DNA from: Streptomyces torulosus
GTDB taxonomy: Bacteria; Actinomycetota; Actinomycetes; Streptomycetales; Streptomycetaceae
Reading direction: 5' to 3'
Length of the DNA stretch: 39,347 nucleotides
Assembly (NCBI RefSeq): GCF_001419765.1
Contig: NZ_LIRK01000348.1
Location: 1 to 39,347 of the forward strand
A program made the position numbers and the translations under genes. The notes beneath the pieces were generated by a model. That model was not told the origin of the DNA. It saw only the letters and a list, made by a program, of their open reading frames with translations, and made no database searches. Every line of letters starts with the position of its first letter. Within the stretch, counting starts at the first letter, position 1. This document shows positions 24,316 to 31,911 of this stretch, in pieces.

Positions 24316-25317
24316 TCAGATGTTGTAGATCCCGGTCTTGTAGCGGGCGAGGTTGGCCGGGTCGCGGAAGAACTCCACGGTCTCGGCGAGTCCCTCCTCC
24401 AGGGAGTGGGCGGGCTGCCAGCCGGTGGCGGCGGTGAGTCTGCTCGCGTCGGCGACGAGCCGCATGACCTCGGAGTTGGCGGGCCGGATCCGGGCGGCCT
24501 CCTCGCGGACGTCGAGGCCGGTGTCCATCACCTTGCCGATGAGGGCGACGAGGTCACCGACCGCGATCTCCCCGCCGGTGCCGGCGTTGAAGGTGCGGCC
24601 CACGACCCGCTCGGCGGGCGCGGTGCCGACGGCGAGGAAGGCCCGCGCGGTGTCCTTGACGAAGGTGAAGTCGCGGGTGGGCCGCAGGTCCCCGAGGGTG
24701 ATGGTGCGCTCCCCCGCGGCGACCTGGCCGATGACCGTGGGGATCACGGCGCGCATGGACTGGCGGGGTCCGAAGGTGTTGAACGGCCGCAGGGTGACCA
24801 CGGGGGTGTCGAAGCTGGCGTGGTAGCTGTCGGCCAGCCGGTCGCCGCCGGCCTTGGAGGCGGCGTACGGGGACTGGGTGTGGATGGGGTGGTCCTCGGT
24901 GATCGGCACGGTCCGCGCGGTGCCGTACGTCTCGCTGGTGGAGGTGTGCACCAGGCGGGGTGTGCCGAGGGCGCGGACGGCCTCCAGCACGTTGAGGGTG
25001 CCGGTGACGTTGGTGTCCACGTAGCTGTGCGGGGCCTGGTACGAGTACGGGATCGCGATGAGCGCGGCCAGGTGGTAGGCGGTGTCGGCGCCGTCGAGGA
25101 GGCCGCGGACGGAGCCGGGGTCGCGGACGTCGCCGAGGACGATCTCGACGTGGTCGAGGACGTCGGGGTGGAGGGTCTCCAGCCAGCCGTAGGAGGAGAA
25201 GGAGTTGTACTGGGCCATGGCGCGCACGCGGTGTCCGGAGGCGACGAGTGCCTCGGTGAGGTGGGAGCCGATGAAGCCCTCGGCTCCGGTGACGGCGGCG
25301 AGCGGTGCGGAGGTCAA
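24316..25317 (-). CDS. NDP-sugar 4,6-dehydratase, LegB-like
   Basis: This 333-residue extended short-chain dehydrogenase most resembles LegB-type NDP-N-acetylglucosamine 4,6-dehydratases. The NAD motif is VTGAEGFIGSHL, followed by AMAQYNSFSSYGWLE (typical of LegB-like enzymes), HTSTSETYGTARTVPITEDH, the SPYAASK catalytic Tyr-Lys, TLRPFNTFGPRQS and TRDFTFVKDTARAFL. The start is TTG 25317, supported by GGAAGGA upstream; no ATG or GTG is available in frame nearby. No aminotransferase follows it in the operon, so it may serve as an epimerase or supply a 4-keto sugar used elsewhere. Confidence 0.85.
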   Translation of the reverse strand: MTSAPLAAVTGAEGFIGSHLTEALVASGHRVRAMAQYNSFSSYGWLETLHPDVLDHVEIVLGDVRDPGSVRGLLDGADTAYHLAALIAIPYSYQAPHSYVDTNVTGTLNVLEAVRALGTPRLVHTSTSETYGTARTVPITEDHPIHTQSPYAASKAGGDRLADSYHASFDTPVVTLRPFNTFGPRQSMRAVIPTVIGQVAAGERTITLGDLRPTRDFTFVKDTARAFLAVGTAPAERVVGRTFNAGTGGEIAVGDLVALIGKVMDTGLDVREEAARIRPANSEVMRLVADASRLTAATGWQPAHSLEEGLAETVEFFRDPANLARYKTGIYNI

Positions 25318-25381
25318 CGGTGGTGTCCTTCCGGTAGGTCGGATGTGGGGGCTGTGGCGGGGTCATGGGTGAGCGCGGGGC

Positions 25382-26800
25382 TCAGGCGTGCGGCGCGGGC
25401 CGGCCGAGCACGCGCAGCGCGCACGCGGACAGACACAGCGCGGCGGCGGCGCAGCTCAGCGGCAGCGCCGGGTCGCCGGGTGGCAGGCGCAGCAGAGTGA
25501 TCGTTCCTGCGGTGCCGGCCGCGGCGAGGCAGATCAGGGCCGGGGGCCAGGCCGCGCCGAACGCCTGGAGCAGCAGCGCGGTCCACAGCGCGGCGGCGAG
25601 GAGCAGCAGGGGAGCCGGGTCGGCGCCGGTGAGCAGGGCCGCGGGCAGCAGCGGCAGCAGGTAGGCGAGGAGGCAGAGGCCGAGGACGCCGGCCGAGCGG
25701 AGCAGGAACCCGGCGGGGGTCGCGACGGCCCGGAGGGCGGCGACGGACAGGCCCCGGTAGCGGTAGAGCAGCCATTCCGCCGGTCCCATGCTGACGGTGA
25801 GGACGATCACCGCGTACGGCTCCTCGCGTCCTTCGAGGAGGACGAGGACTCCGGCGGCCAGTCCGAACAGGCCGTAGGGCAGGGACGGCAGGAGGCGGGG
25901 GCGGGTGGCGCCCGGTACGGCGTCGACGGCGAGCGCGGTCCACAGCACCCGGCCGGTGACGGCGAGGGTGGCGGTCAGGGCGAGCGCGGGCAGTCCGGCC
26001 CGGAGCAGGGGGCCGGGCTCCCACCACGGCAGGACGGCGGCGCCGGCGATGAGGGGGCTGAGTGCGGCGAGCAGCAGCCGTTCGCGGGCCAGGACCAGCA
26101 GGACGCCGGCCGCCGCGAGGTAGGCGGACTGCGCGGCGGCGACCAGGGTCACCGGTCCGCCCCCGGCGGGCAGTGCGGCGGCGGCCGTGGCGACGACCGC
26201 GCCCAGGGGCGCGCCGGTCAGGAGGGTACGGGCCGCCTCGTGCCGTCCGGTCGCCATGCGCAGATGGGCGCGGTGGCCGAGGGCCTGGCCCCAGGCCCAG
26301 GAGACGAGTCCGGCGACGATCAGGGCGGGGGCGTGCCCGCCGGGGTTCCACAGGGGCGCGGTGAGCAGATAGGCGAGCCCGGGCAGCGCGAAGAGCACGC
26401 CGCGCAGCAGGCAGCGCACGGTGTCGGGGCGCCATACGTCGGGTTGCGACGGGGGCTCGGGGAACGTCCTCGGCACCCGTTCGTAGAGCGCGGCGGCCAG
26501 GGAGAAGAGGTTCGGGTGGCCGTAGCGTTCCTTGATCACGGTGGCGGACAGGCCCTCCGCCTCCAGGAACGCGGCCACCTCGTAGGGGTGGACGGCGGGG
26601 CCTATGCGGTCGGCGAGTTCGGCGGCGAGTTCGCTGACCGCCGCCTCGTCGGGCCCCTGGCGGGGCAGCCGGATGGTGAGGGTGGTGTCGTCGGCGAGGG
26701 CCCAGCTGGGGCGGCGGCGCGGGCGGCGCCGGTCGGCGAGGCGGATGGTGAGCGTCTCGTGTTCGACGCCGCCGGGTTCGAGTGACATCGGCCCGCTCAT
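25382..26800 (-). CDS. Polytopic membrane protein in the PelG position
   Basis: This 472-residue protein has a soluble N-terminal part (~1-125) and about twelve hydrophobic segments (for example FALPGLAYLLTAPLW, LLLAALSPLIAGAAVLPWW, FLLRSAGVLGLCLLAYLL, ALICLAAAGTAGTITLL). The N-terminal part repeats TLTIRL twice, 26 residues apart, and has a helical segment with FLEAEGLSATVIKERYGHPN. Its ATG overlaps the stop of the PelF-like gene (ATGA). In Pel systems pelF is followed by pelG, a membrane exporter of similar size, so export or synthase partnership is the likely role. I cannot see clear PelG sequence motifs, so the assignment rests on position and topology. Confidence 0.7.
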   Translation of the reverse strand: MSGPMSLEPGGVEHETLTIRLADRRRPRRRPSWALADDTTLTIRLPRQGPDEAAVSELAAELADRIGPAVHPYEVAAFLEAEGLSATVIKERYGHPNLFSLAAALYERVPRTFPEPPSQPDVWRPDTVRCLLRGVLFALPGLAYLLTAPLWNPGGHAPALIVAGLVSWAWGQALGHRAHLRMATGRHEAARTLLTGAPLGAVVATAAAALPAGGGPVTLVAAAQSAYLAAAGVLLVLARERLLLAALSPLIAGAAVLPWWEPGPLLRAGLPALALTATLAVTGRVLWTALAVDAVPGATRPRLLPSLPYGLFGLAAGVLVLLEGREEPYAVIVLTVSMGPAEWLLYRYRGLSVAALRAVATPAGFLLRSAGVLGLCLLAYLLPLLPAALLTGADPAPLLLLAAALWTALLLQAFGAAWPPALICLAAAGTAGTITLLRLPPGDPALPLSCAAAALCLSACALRVLGRPAPHA

Positions 26801-28305
26801 CCGGCCACCGTGCTGATCGCGGTCAGCTCCCCCGGTGGGACCGGTACGTGCGCCGGCGCGGGGCCCAGGGTGGGCAGTTCGAGGTAGATGGACCGGAAGG
26901 TGTCGATGGTCTGGCGGAGCGTGAACTGTTCGATGACCCGCAGCCGGGCCGCCTCGCCCATGGCGGCGCGGCGGGCGGGATCGCCGAGCAGTTCCAGCGC
27001 CGCCGCGGCCATCGCCGCGGGGTCGCGGGGCGGTACCACGAGCCCGGTGTCGCCGACGGCCTCGCGGACGCCGCCCACGTCGGTGGAGACGGTGGCCCGG
27101 CCGCACGACATGGCCTCGATCAGGGTGAAGGGGAAGCCCTCGCTGATGCTGGAGAGCATCACGACGTTGCCGGCCGCGTAGGCGTCCTTGATGTCGTCGA
27201 CGCGGCCCTCGAAGGTGACGGCGTCGGCGTGTCCGAGTTCGGCGGCGAGGGCCTCGCAGCGTTCCCGGTAGGCCTCCCCGCCCTTGGGGGTTCCGCCGAA
27301 CAGCCGCAGCCGGGCCTCGGGGAGTCGTTCCCGGACGAGGGCGAAGGCCCGGATGAGGGTCTCCAGGTCCTTGATCGGGTCGACGCGGCCCGCCCAGCTG
27401 AGCGTTAGGGTCTCCGGCTCGGGCCCGGCGGGTGGGAACGCGGTGGGGTCGACGCCGTTGTAGACGGTGCGTATGGACTCCGGGTCGGCGCCGCCCTGTT
27501 CCTCCCAGAGGCGGTTGTAGCGGTTGCCGGGGGTGATCAGGGCGGCCCTGCGGTAGGTCTCCTCCGCGAGGAGCCGGAAGAAGCCGAGGACGACCGCCTT
27601 GACCGGCCAGCGGTAGGGGGCGGTGCGATAGCCGAGATAGCGTTCGCGCAGGTAGACGCCGTGTTCGGTGAGCAGCAGGGGGACGCCGTGCCGGTCCAGC
27701 GCGGCGAGGCCGGGCAGGACGGCGACGCCTCCGCTGACCGCGTGGGCGACCCCGGTCTCGGGTGGGGGTGCGGCCAGCGGGCGCAGGGCGTGCTCCAGCA
27801 GGGAGGTCGCGGTGAGCGCGTCGTGCAGGGTGGGCCGGGACTCGTGCACGGCGAGGCCGGGGCGGTTCCACACCGAGGTCAGCAGGGTGATCGCCCGGTC
27901 CGAGCGCAGGAACGGGCTCAGCGCGCCGTCGGCGGCGGCCCTGGCCATCGTGTACAGGGCGGGTGCGAAGCCGGGTTCGGCTCGGGGGTCGAGCAGGGCG
28001 GTGAGGAACTGTTCGTAGGCGGTGGCGAGCCGGTTGCGGGCGCGGCCGCGGGGCGGGTCGCCTGCCGGCGGGTCGCCCCACATGGGGACGGACAGCACGC
28101 GGGAAACCTGCGCGGGCAGGTCCCAGACGAGGGGTTCGCGCCCGGTGCCGGTGACGGCGATGACGTCGAAGTCGAGATCGGGCATGCCCTGGACGAGTTG
28201 GTCGCACCAGACGCTGACGCCGCCGTGACTATGGGGATAGGTGCCTTCGGTAAGCAAGGTGACGCGCGTTGCGCCAAGGTTTCGCGTTCCGTGCGGAACG
28301 GGCAT
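26797..28305 (-). CDS. PelF-like family 4 glycosyltransferase
   Basis: This 502-residue cytoplasmic GT4 enzyme has the PelF-type N-terminal signature TRVTLLTEGTYPHSHGGVSV followed by WCDQLVQGMPDLDFDVIAV. The C-terminal donor-binding half has LSWAGRVDPIKDLETLIRAF, LRLFGGTPKGGEAYRERC, VTFEGRVDDIKDAYAAGNVV, and the Glu-x7-Glu motif in SEGFPFTLIEAMSCGRATVS. PelF uses UDP-N-acetyl-hexosamine to polymerise Pel. Here it is probably the polymerising enzyme of the exopolysaccharide. ATG 28305 has GGAG seven bases before it. It is separated from the upstream deacetylase gene by 87 bases containing a hairpin, and coupled to the membrane protein downstream. Confidence 0.9.
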   Translation of the reverse strand: MPVPHGTRNLGATRVTLLTEGTYPHSHGGVSVWCDQLVQGMPDLDFDVIAVTGTGREPLVWDLPAQVSRVLSVPMWGDPPAGDPPRGRARNRLATAYEQFLTALLDPRAEPGFAPALYTMARAAADGALSPFLRSDRAITLLTSVWNRPGLAVHESRPTLHDALTATSLLEHALRPLAAPPPETGVAHAVSGGVAVLPGLAALDRHGVPLLLTEHGVYLRERYLGYRTAPYRWPVKAVVLGFFRLLAEETYRRAALITPGNRYNRLWEEQGGADPESIRTVYNGVDPTAFPPAGPEPETLTLSWAGRVDPIKDLETLIRAFALVRERLPEARLRLFGGTPKGGEAYRERCEALAAELGHADAVTFEGRVDDIKDAYAAGNVVMLSSISEGFPFTLIEAMSCGRATVSTDVGGVREAVGDTGLVVPPRDPAAMAAAALELLGDPARRAAMGEAARLRVIEQFTLRQTIDTFRSIYLELPTLGPAPAHVPVPPGELTAISTVAG

Positions 28306-28346
28306 CGTTGTGCTCCACGGCCGAGGTGTGGGGTGGTTCGTACCGC

Positions 28347-28373
28347 TCCCGGCCGCCGGGTGGGCGGCCGGGA
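28347..28373 (-). terminator. Hairpin between the deacetylase and PelF-like genes
   Basis: TCCCGGCCGCC (28347-28357) and GGCGGCCGGGA (28363-28373) form a perfect 11-base-pair stem with a 5-base loop, 19 bases after the deacetylase stop on the minus strand. It may partly end transcription, giving more deacetylase than glycosyltransferase message. Confidence 0.55.
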
Positions 28374-28392
28374 CCTTCGGTCGGTGTGCGCC

Positions 28393-30537
28393 TCAGTCGT
28401 CCTCGGTGGACGTGTCCGCGCCGTAGGGGACTCTCTCGCTCACACCCGCGGGGACCCGGGTGTCCGGTGCCGGCTTCGTGGCTTTGCCGGGGTCGGCGGG
28501 GGAGACGGTCGGCGCGTCGGCGGAGGACGGCAGGGTGAGGGTGAGGGGTGCGCCCGTGGCGGTGGTCCAGCCGGAGGCGGCGCCCGCGTACGCCTCGCCG
28601 AAGGCCGCGCCGCCGCGAGTGGTTCCGGTGGGGAGGGTGGCGGTGACGGCGATGCCGTCGGGTGCGTCGACGGTGACGGTGGAGCCGACGCGGTAGGCGG
28701 TGACGTCGCCGGCCTGGAGGGCGGCCTGCCAGGCGGCCCGGCGCTTGAGTTCGGCGCCGATGGCCTTCATCCGCAGGTTCACCACGGGGGTGTTGTCGGC
28801 GAAGAGGGCCGCGTAGCCGTCGAGGACGCCGCTGAGCACGGGGTAGGCGATGCGGTCCTCGGCGAGGTTGGACTGGTGGATGAAGTGGGGCCTCGGGTCG
28901 TTGGCGAGGACGTGGCCGAGGGCGATCCGCTTCTCCAGCGGCACGATGACCTGTGCGTAGCCGGTGGCCGTGTCCAGGGGTGCCGTGAGGCAGGTGGTGG
29001 TGGCCGGGTTGTCCTCGCAGATGCCGCTGCCGCCCTGGGCGCGGCTGGTGTAGATCCAGTTGTACTCGTCGACCTGTTCGGCGGCGCGGCCCGCGTTGTA
29101 GAAGACGTTCATCGGGTGGCGGGGCACGGTGGTGGCGGGGCCGACCTGCCGCTGGGTGGGTTCGCGGGAGTTGTCGGAGCCGAGCCAGGCGATGTCGTTG
29201 TCGTCGACGGCGAGCGCGAGGTTGGGGTTGTCCTGGGGCTGCTGCGGCAGGACCTTCATGCCGGAGTGCTCGCCGGTGACCAACTCGCCGTTCTCCAGCG
29301 GGAGTCCGTTGATCTGGCCCCAGACGCGGTTGGTGGCGATCTCGTCGGAGATCTCGTTGCGGCTGACCCAGCGGGTGGAGCCGTCGGCGTTGGTCGCGCA
29401 CTTCCAGGGCACCACGGTGGTGTTCTGGACGCAGCCGAGGAAGGGGTGCGAGTAGGTGTGGTTGATCCAGCGGAACTTGTTCCGCTGCGCGATCAGCCGG
29501 TCGGCGAGGGCGTCGGTGCCGTTGTGGTCCTCGCGGTGGTCGACGCTGCCGGCGCCGTTGTAGGCGAAGTCGAGGGTGAAGTTCTTCTGGTTCTGCCAGG
29601 TGATGGCGTGGTCGACGTCGGCCGGGGTCATGCGGATGGGGTCGGGCTGCGCGTTCGGGTCGGTGCAGTCGACGTCGCCGGGGGTGCAGTTGAGCTGGGT
29701 GTTCCAGCGGTCGTCGGCGGCGAACACGTCGTCGACGTGGACGGCGAAGTAGTTCCGGGAGGCACCGAGGTGCACGCCGCCGGTCATCCATTCGACGATG
29801 CCGCGGGCCAGCAGCCGGAACTGCTGCTGGTACTGGTTGTAGACGAACGTGACGACGAGTTCGCGGCGTCCGTCGTGCCGGTACTCGCCGACGAGGCTGC
29901 CCCGTGTGGACTGGCCGGGGATCGCGGCGTCGACGTACGGGGTGAAGTCGGCGCCCGCCACGGGTCTCGACAGGTAGGCGTAGCTCTCGCCGATCGCGGG
30001 GTCGTTGTCCTCGAAGGGCACCGCGCCGTCGAGATAGCCGAACGGGCCCGCCTTGCCGGCGGTGGTGACCTGGGCCTGGGCGCCGTCCATGCTGCCGGAG
30101 TAGCCGCCGTACACCGGGTACTGGAGTCCGGCTTCGGGGCGGGCGTAGGTGTAGGCGTCGACCTGGGGTATCTCGTATGTCTGCTCGTAGGCGACGAGTG
30201 CGGCCATCTCGGCGGAACCGGCCGGGAACGGGTTGTCGTTGGGCAGGACGACGGCCTGGAATCTGGCGCGCGGGCGGCCGTCGACGGTGTCCGCGAGGAA
30301 GCCCGCGTCGATGACGGGCCGGTCCGACCGGGTCAGGTCGATCTCGGTGTACGGCGTGCCGGCCGCGGTGAGTTCGGCGGCGATGGCGTCGGTGGACGGG
30401 CCGCCGTCGCTCACCACCAGGACCCGCAGGTCGATGCGGGGTGCGATGTCGTCGGCCTGCGCGGGGCCGGCGGGCAGGCCGAGTGCGGCGATGAGCGCGC
30501 CCACCGTGAGCACGGTGGTGCGTAAGGTCCGCTTCAT
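28393..30537 (-). CDS. Secreted Agd3-like (CE18) polysaccharide deacetylase
   Basis: This 714-residue protein begins with a Sec signal peptide (LTVGALIAALGLPAGPAQA, cleavage before Asp-Asp). The next ~230 residues hold a Rossmann-like domain (IDLRVLVVSDGGPSTDAIAA) and a beta-rich part, as in fungal Agd3. The deacetylase domain has the metal-binding Asp269-Asp270 in NYFAVHVDDVF and His360-x3-His364 in WINHTYSHPF, the NodB-like Asp-His-His set used by CE18. A C-terminal region (~640-714) looks like a small beta domain. Agd3 partly deacetylates N-acetylgalactosamine in galactosaminogalactan. ATG 30537 has GGAGGGG upstream. It is the first gene of the operon. Confidence 0.85.
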   Translation of the reverse strand: MKRTLRTTVLTVGALIAALGLPAGPAQADDIAPRIDLRVLVVSDGGPSTDAIAAELTAAGTPYTEIDLTRSDRPVIDAGFLADTVDGRPRARFQAVVLPNDNPFPAGSAEMAALVAYEQTYEIPQVDAYTYARPEAGLQYPVYGGYSGSMDGAQAQVTTAGKAGPFGYLDGAVPFEDNDPAIGESYAYLSRPVAGADFTPYVDAAIPGQSTRGSLVGEYRHDGRRELVVTFVYNQYQQQFRLLARGIVEWMTGGVHLGASRNYFAVHVDDVFAADDRWNTQLNCTPGDVDCTDPNAQPDPIRMTPADVDHAITWQNQKNFTLDFAYNGAGSVDHREDHNGTDALADRLIAQRNKFRWINHTYSHPFLGCVQNTTVVPWKCATNADGSTRWVSRNEISDEIATNRVWGQINGLPLENGELVTGEHSGMKVLPQQPQDNPNLALAVDDNDIAWLGSDNSREPTQRQVGPATTVPRHPMNVFYNAGRAAEQVDEYNWIYTSRAQGGSGICEDNPATTTCLTAPLDTATGYAQVIVPLEKRIALGHVLANDPRPHFIHQSNLAEDRIAYPVLSGVLDGYAALFADNTPVVNLRMKAIGAELKRRAAWQAALQAGDVTAYRVGSTVTVDAPDGIAVTATLPTGTTRGGAAFGEAYAGAASGWTTATGAPLTLTLPSSADAPTVSPADPGKATKPAPDTRVPAGVSERVPYGADTSTEDD

Positions 30538-30682
30538 GCGGTGAAGTCCCCTCCCCGGGCAGGGGTGAGCACGCCTCTCCTGAGCGGACGCACCCCCTTG
30601 CGTGACGCCGGCATCCCCCTCAGAAGCCAGTCGTCGACGCATCCGTCGCGTCACATAGTGGTGTCTGTGTGGAGCTTTCGTG

Positions 30683-30760
30683 GTCATGCGGAGAAACATG
30701 ACGGAAAAGCGAAGGTGTCCAAACGGAATCACATGGAACCGATTGAGATGGTTTTCCGTC
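30683..30760. promoter_or_regulatory. Two inverted repeats upstream of the exopolysaccharide operon
   Basis: GTCATG (30683-30688) with CATGAC (30697-30702) is a 6-base inverted repeat with an 8-base spacer. GACGGAAAA (30700-30708) with TTTTCCGTC (30752-30760) is a perfect 9-base inverted repeat 43 bases apart. They lie 146-223 bases before the deacetylase start and are candidate regulator sites or a looped operator pair. Confidence 0.35.
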
Positions 30761-30799
30761 GCCACCGGGGGTGCGGAGGGCCGGTTCCGGATGACCATG

Positions 30800-30862
30800 A
30801 GGGCCCGGCGCGCTGGTCCGGGCCCTGTGCGGTACACCGGCGGGCCGTGGGGGCCCGCCGGT
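30800..30862 (-). terminator. Two tandem hairpin terminators after the small secreted protein gene
   Basis: ACCGGCGGGC (30836-30845) pairs with GCCCGCCGGT (30853-30862), and AGGGCCCGG (30800-30808) pairs with CCGGGCCCT (30818-30826). Both stems are perfect, with 7- and 9-base loops. They lie 92 bases after the stop of the minus-strand gene at 30955 and insulate the polysaccharide operon from it. Confidence 0.65.
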
Positions 30863-30954
30863 CAAGCTGTCAGTGGTCCATACCGCGACAAGTGCGTGAT
30901 CGCAGATCATTTCAGGTCACGCCCCCCGCGGATGCCCACATCCTGGACGAACCG

Positions 30955-31479
30955 TCAGGCGCAGAGGACCCGCGTCTGGGGCGTGTAGACCGGGCCGCCG
31001 CTGGTGTTCGTGGAGTCACTGAACTCGGCGTAGTAGTACGAGTAGAAGCCGATGTTGCCGTTGCAGCCGGAGTCGGCGGCGACCTGGAGCGTCAGCGTGA
31101 CGGTACGGCTCTGACCGGGCGGGATGGTGGCGCCGTAGTTGGTGCCGAGGTTGGCGGGGCCGGTCCCGGAGCAGGGGGTGGCGCCGGCGGCCGTGGCCAG
31201 GCTGCACCCGGTGAAGGCGTACTTGAGGTCGGGGCGCTGGGTGGTCAGCCAGGTGGGCTCGATGGTCTGGTACACGAACCAGATGTCGTAGGTCTTGTTG
31301 TTCGTGATCGTCATCGACAGGTTCACCGTGCCGCCGGGCGTGGTGGTGGTGCTGTCGGTGGCGAAGGTCAGCTCGGCCGGCGCGGGGTCGGCGCTCGCGG
31401 TGGGCGCCATCCCGAAGACGGCGAGGGCGAGGGCGAGGACGGCGCCGAGGCCGAGACGTGTCATCAGTGGTGATCGCAT
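30955..31479 (-). CDS. Small secreted protein with an Ig-like beta-sandwich pattern
   Basis: This 174-residue protein has a Sec signal peptide (LGLGAVLALALAVFGMAPTASA) and a mature ~145-residue domain. The domain begins with a strand-rich repeat pattern (TFATDSTTTTPGGTVNLSMT then ITNNKTYDIWFVYQ), includes IPPGQSRTVTLTLQVAADSG, and ends with TPQTRVLCA. Four cysteines in the mature part could form two disulfides. The pattern suggests an Ig-like or adhesive secreted domain; no enzyme motif is seen. The start is either ATG 31479 or ATG 31464; neither has a ribosome site, but TAGCCT lies 8 bases before 31479, fitting a near-leaderless message. Its link to the adjacent polysaccharide operon is unknown. 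Confidence 0.75.
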   Translation of the reverse strand: MRSPLMTRLGLGAVLALALAVFGMAPTASADPAPAELTFATDSTTTTPGGTVNLSMTITNNKTYDIWFVYQTIEPTWLTTQRPDLKYAFTGCSLATAAGATPCSGTGPANLGTNYGATIPPGQSRTVTLTLQVAADSGCNGNIGFYSYYYAEFSDSTNTSGGPVYTPQTRVLCA

Positions 31480-31911
31480 GGGCCGGGAGGCTAGGCACAC
31501 GACGAGCGGGCCGTCTGCCCCTCCGTGAGCGAGCCGGGAAGCCGTCGGCCGAAAGTGTGCGCGGCGTGAAGATGATGGGGGGGATGTGTGCGGCATCCCG
31601 CACGGGGACATAGACGCAGGGTGATGAGCATGTCACACAGGGCTCGAACGTGGCCGGTGGGGGCGGCGCGGGCCATGGGGACTCTGTGGCGGCATTGGCG
31701 TGTTTCGAACCGTATGGCCGCCGCTCGGCAGGCGGGCTGCCGGCCGTCCGCCGTTCCCGCGCCCGTTGACGCCATGGGCGGGCGTGTTCGCGAAGGGCCG
31801 GAAGTCGTCCGTCGAAACGACCGCCCCATTGATGGGACGCCGCATCGCCTGTTCCATGACCCCTGGCCGGCGGTCGACCGCCGCCGGGGATCCGACTCCG
31901 TGGGGGAGACA
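31480..31911. other. Divergent intergenic region
   Basis: These 432 bases separate the minus-strand small secreted protein and the plus-strand metalloprotease. The long open frames here are high-GC artefacts with no recognisable protein. A weak TTGATG (31829-31834) with TTCCAT (31852-31857), spacing 17, could be a promoter for the protease. Nothing else stands out. Confidence 0.4.

Larger units (their letters stand above)
30538..30954. other. Intergenic region in front of the exopolysaccharide operon
   Basis: These 417 bases hold no credible gene. The half near the deacetylase (30640-30770) is less GC-rich than its surroundings and contains two inverted repeats, so the operon promoter is probably there, but no convincing -35/-10 pair is visible by eye. 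The other half holds two hairpins that end the secreted-protein gene. Confidence 0.6.

Noticed and set aside
27661..30525. A 954-codon plus-strand open frame opposite the PelF-like and deacetylase genes
   Set aside because: Low-complexity Gly/Val/Asp composition, no recognisable domain and full overlap with two clear minus-strand genes.
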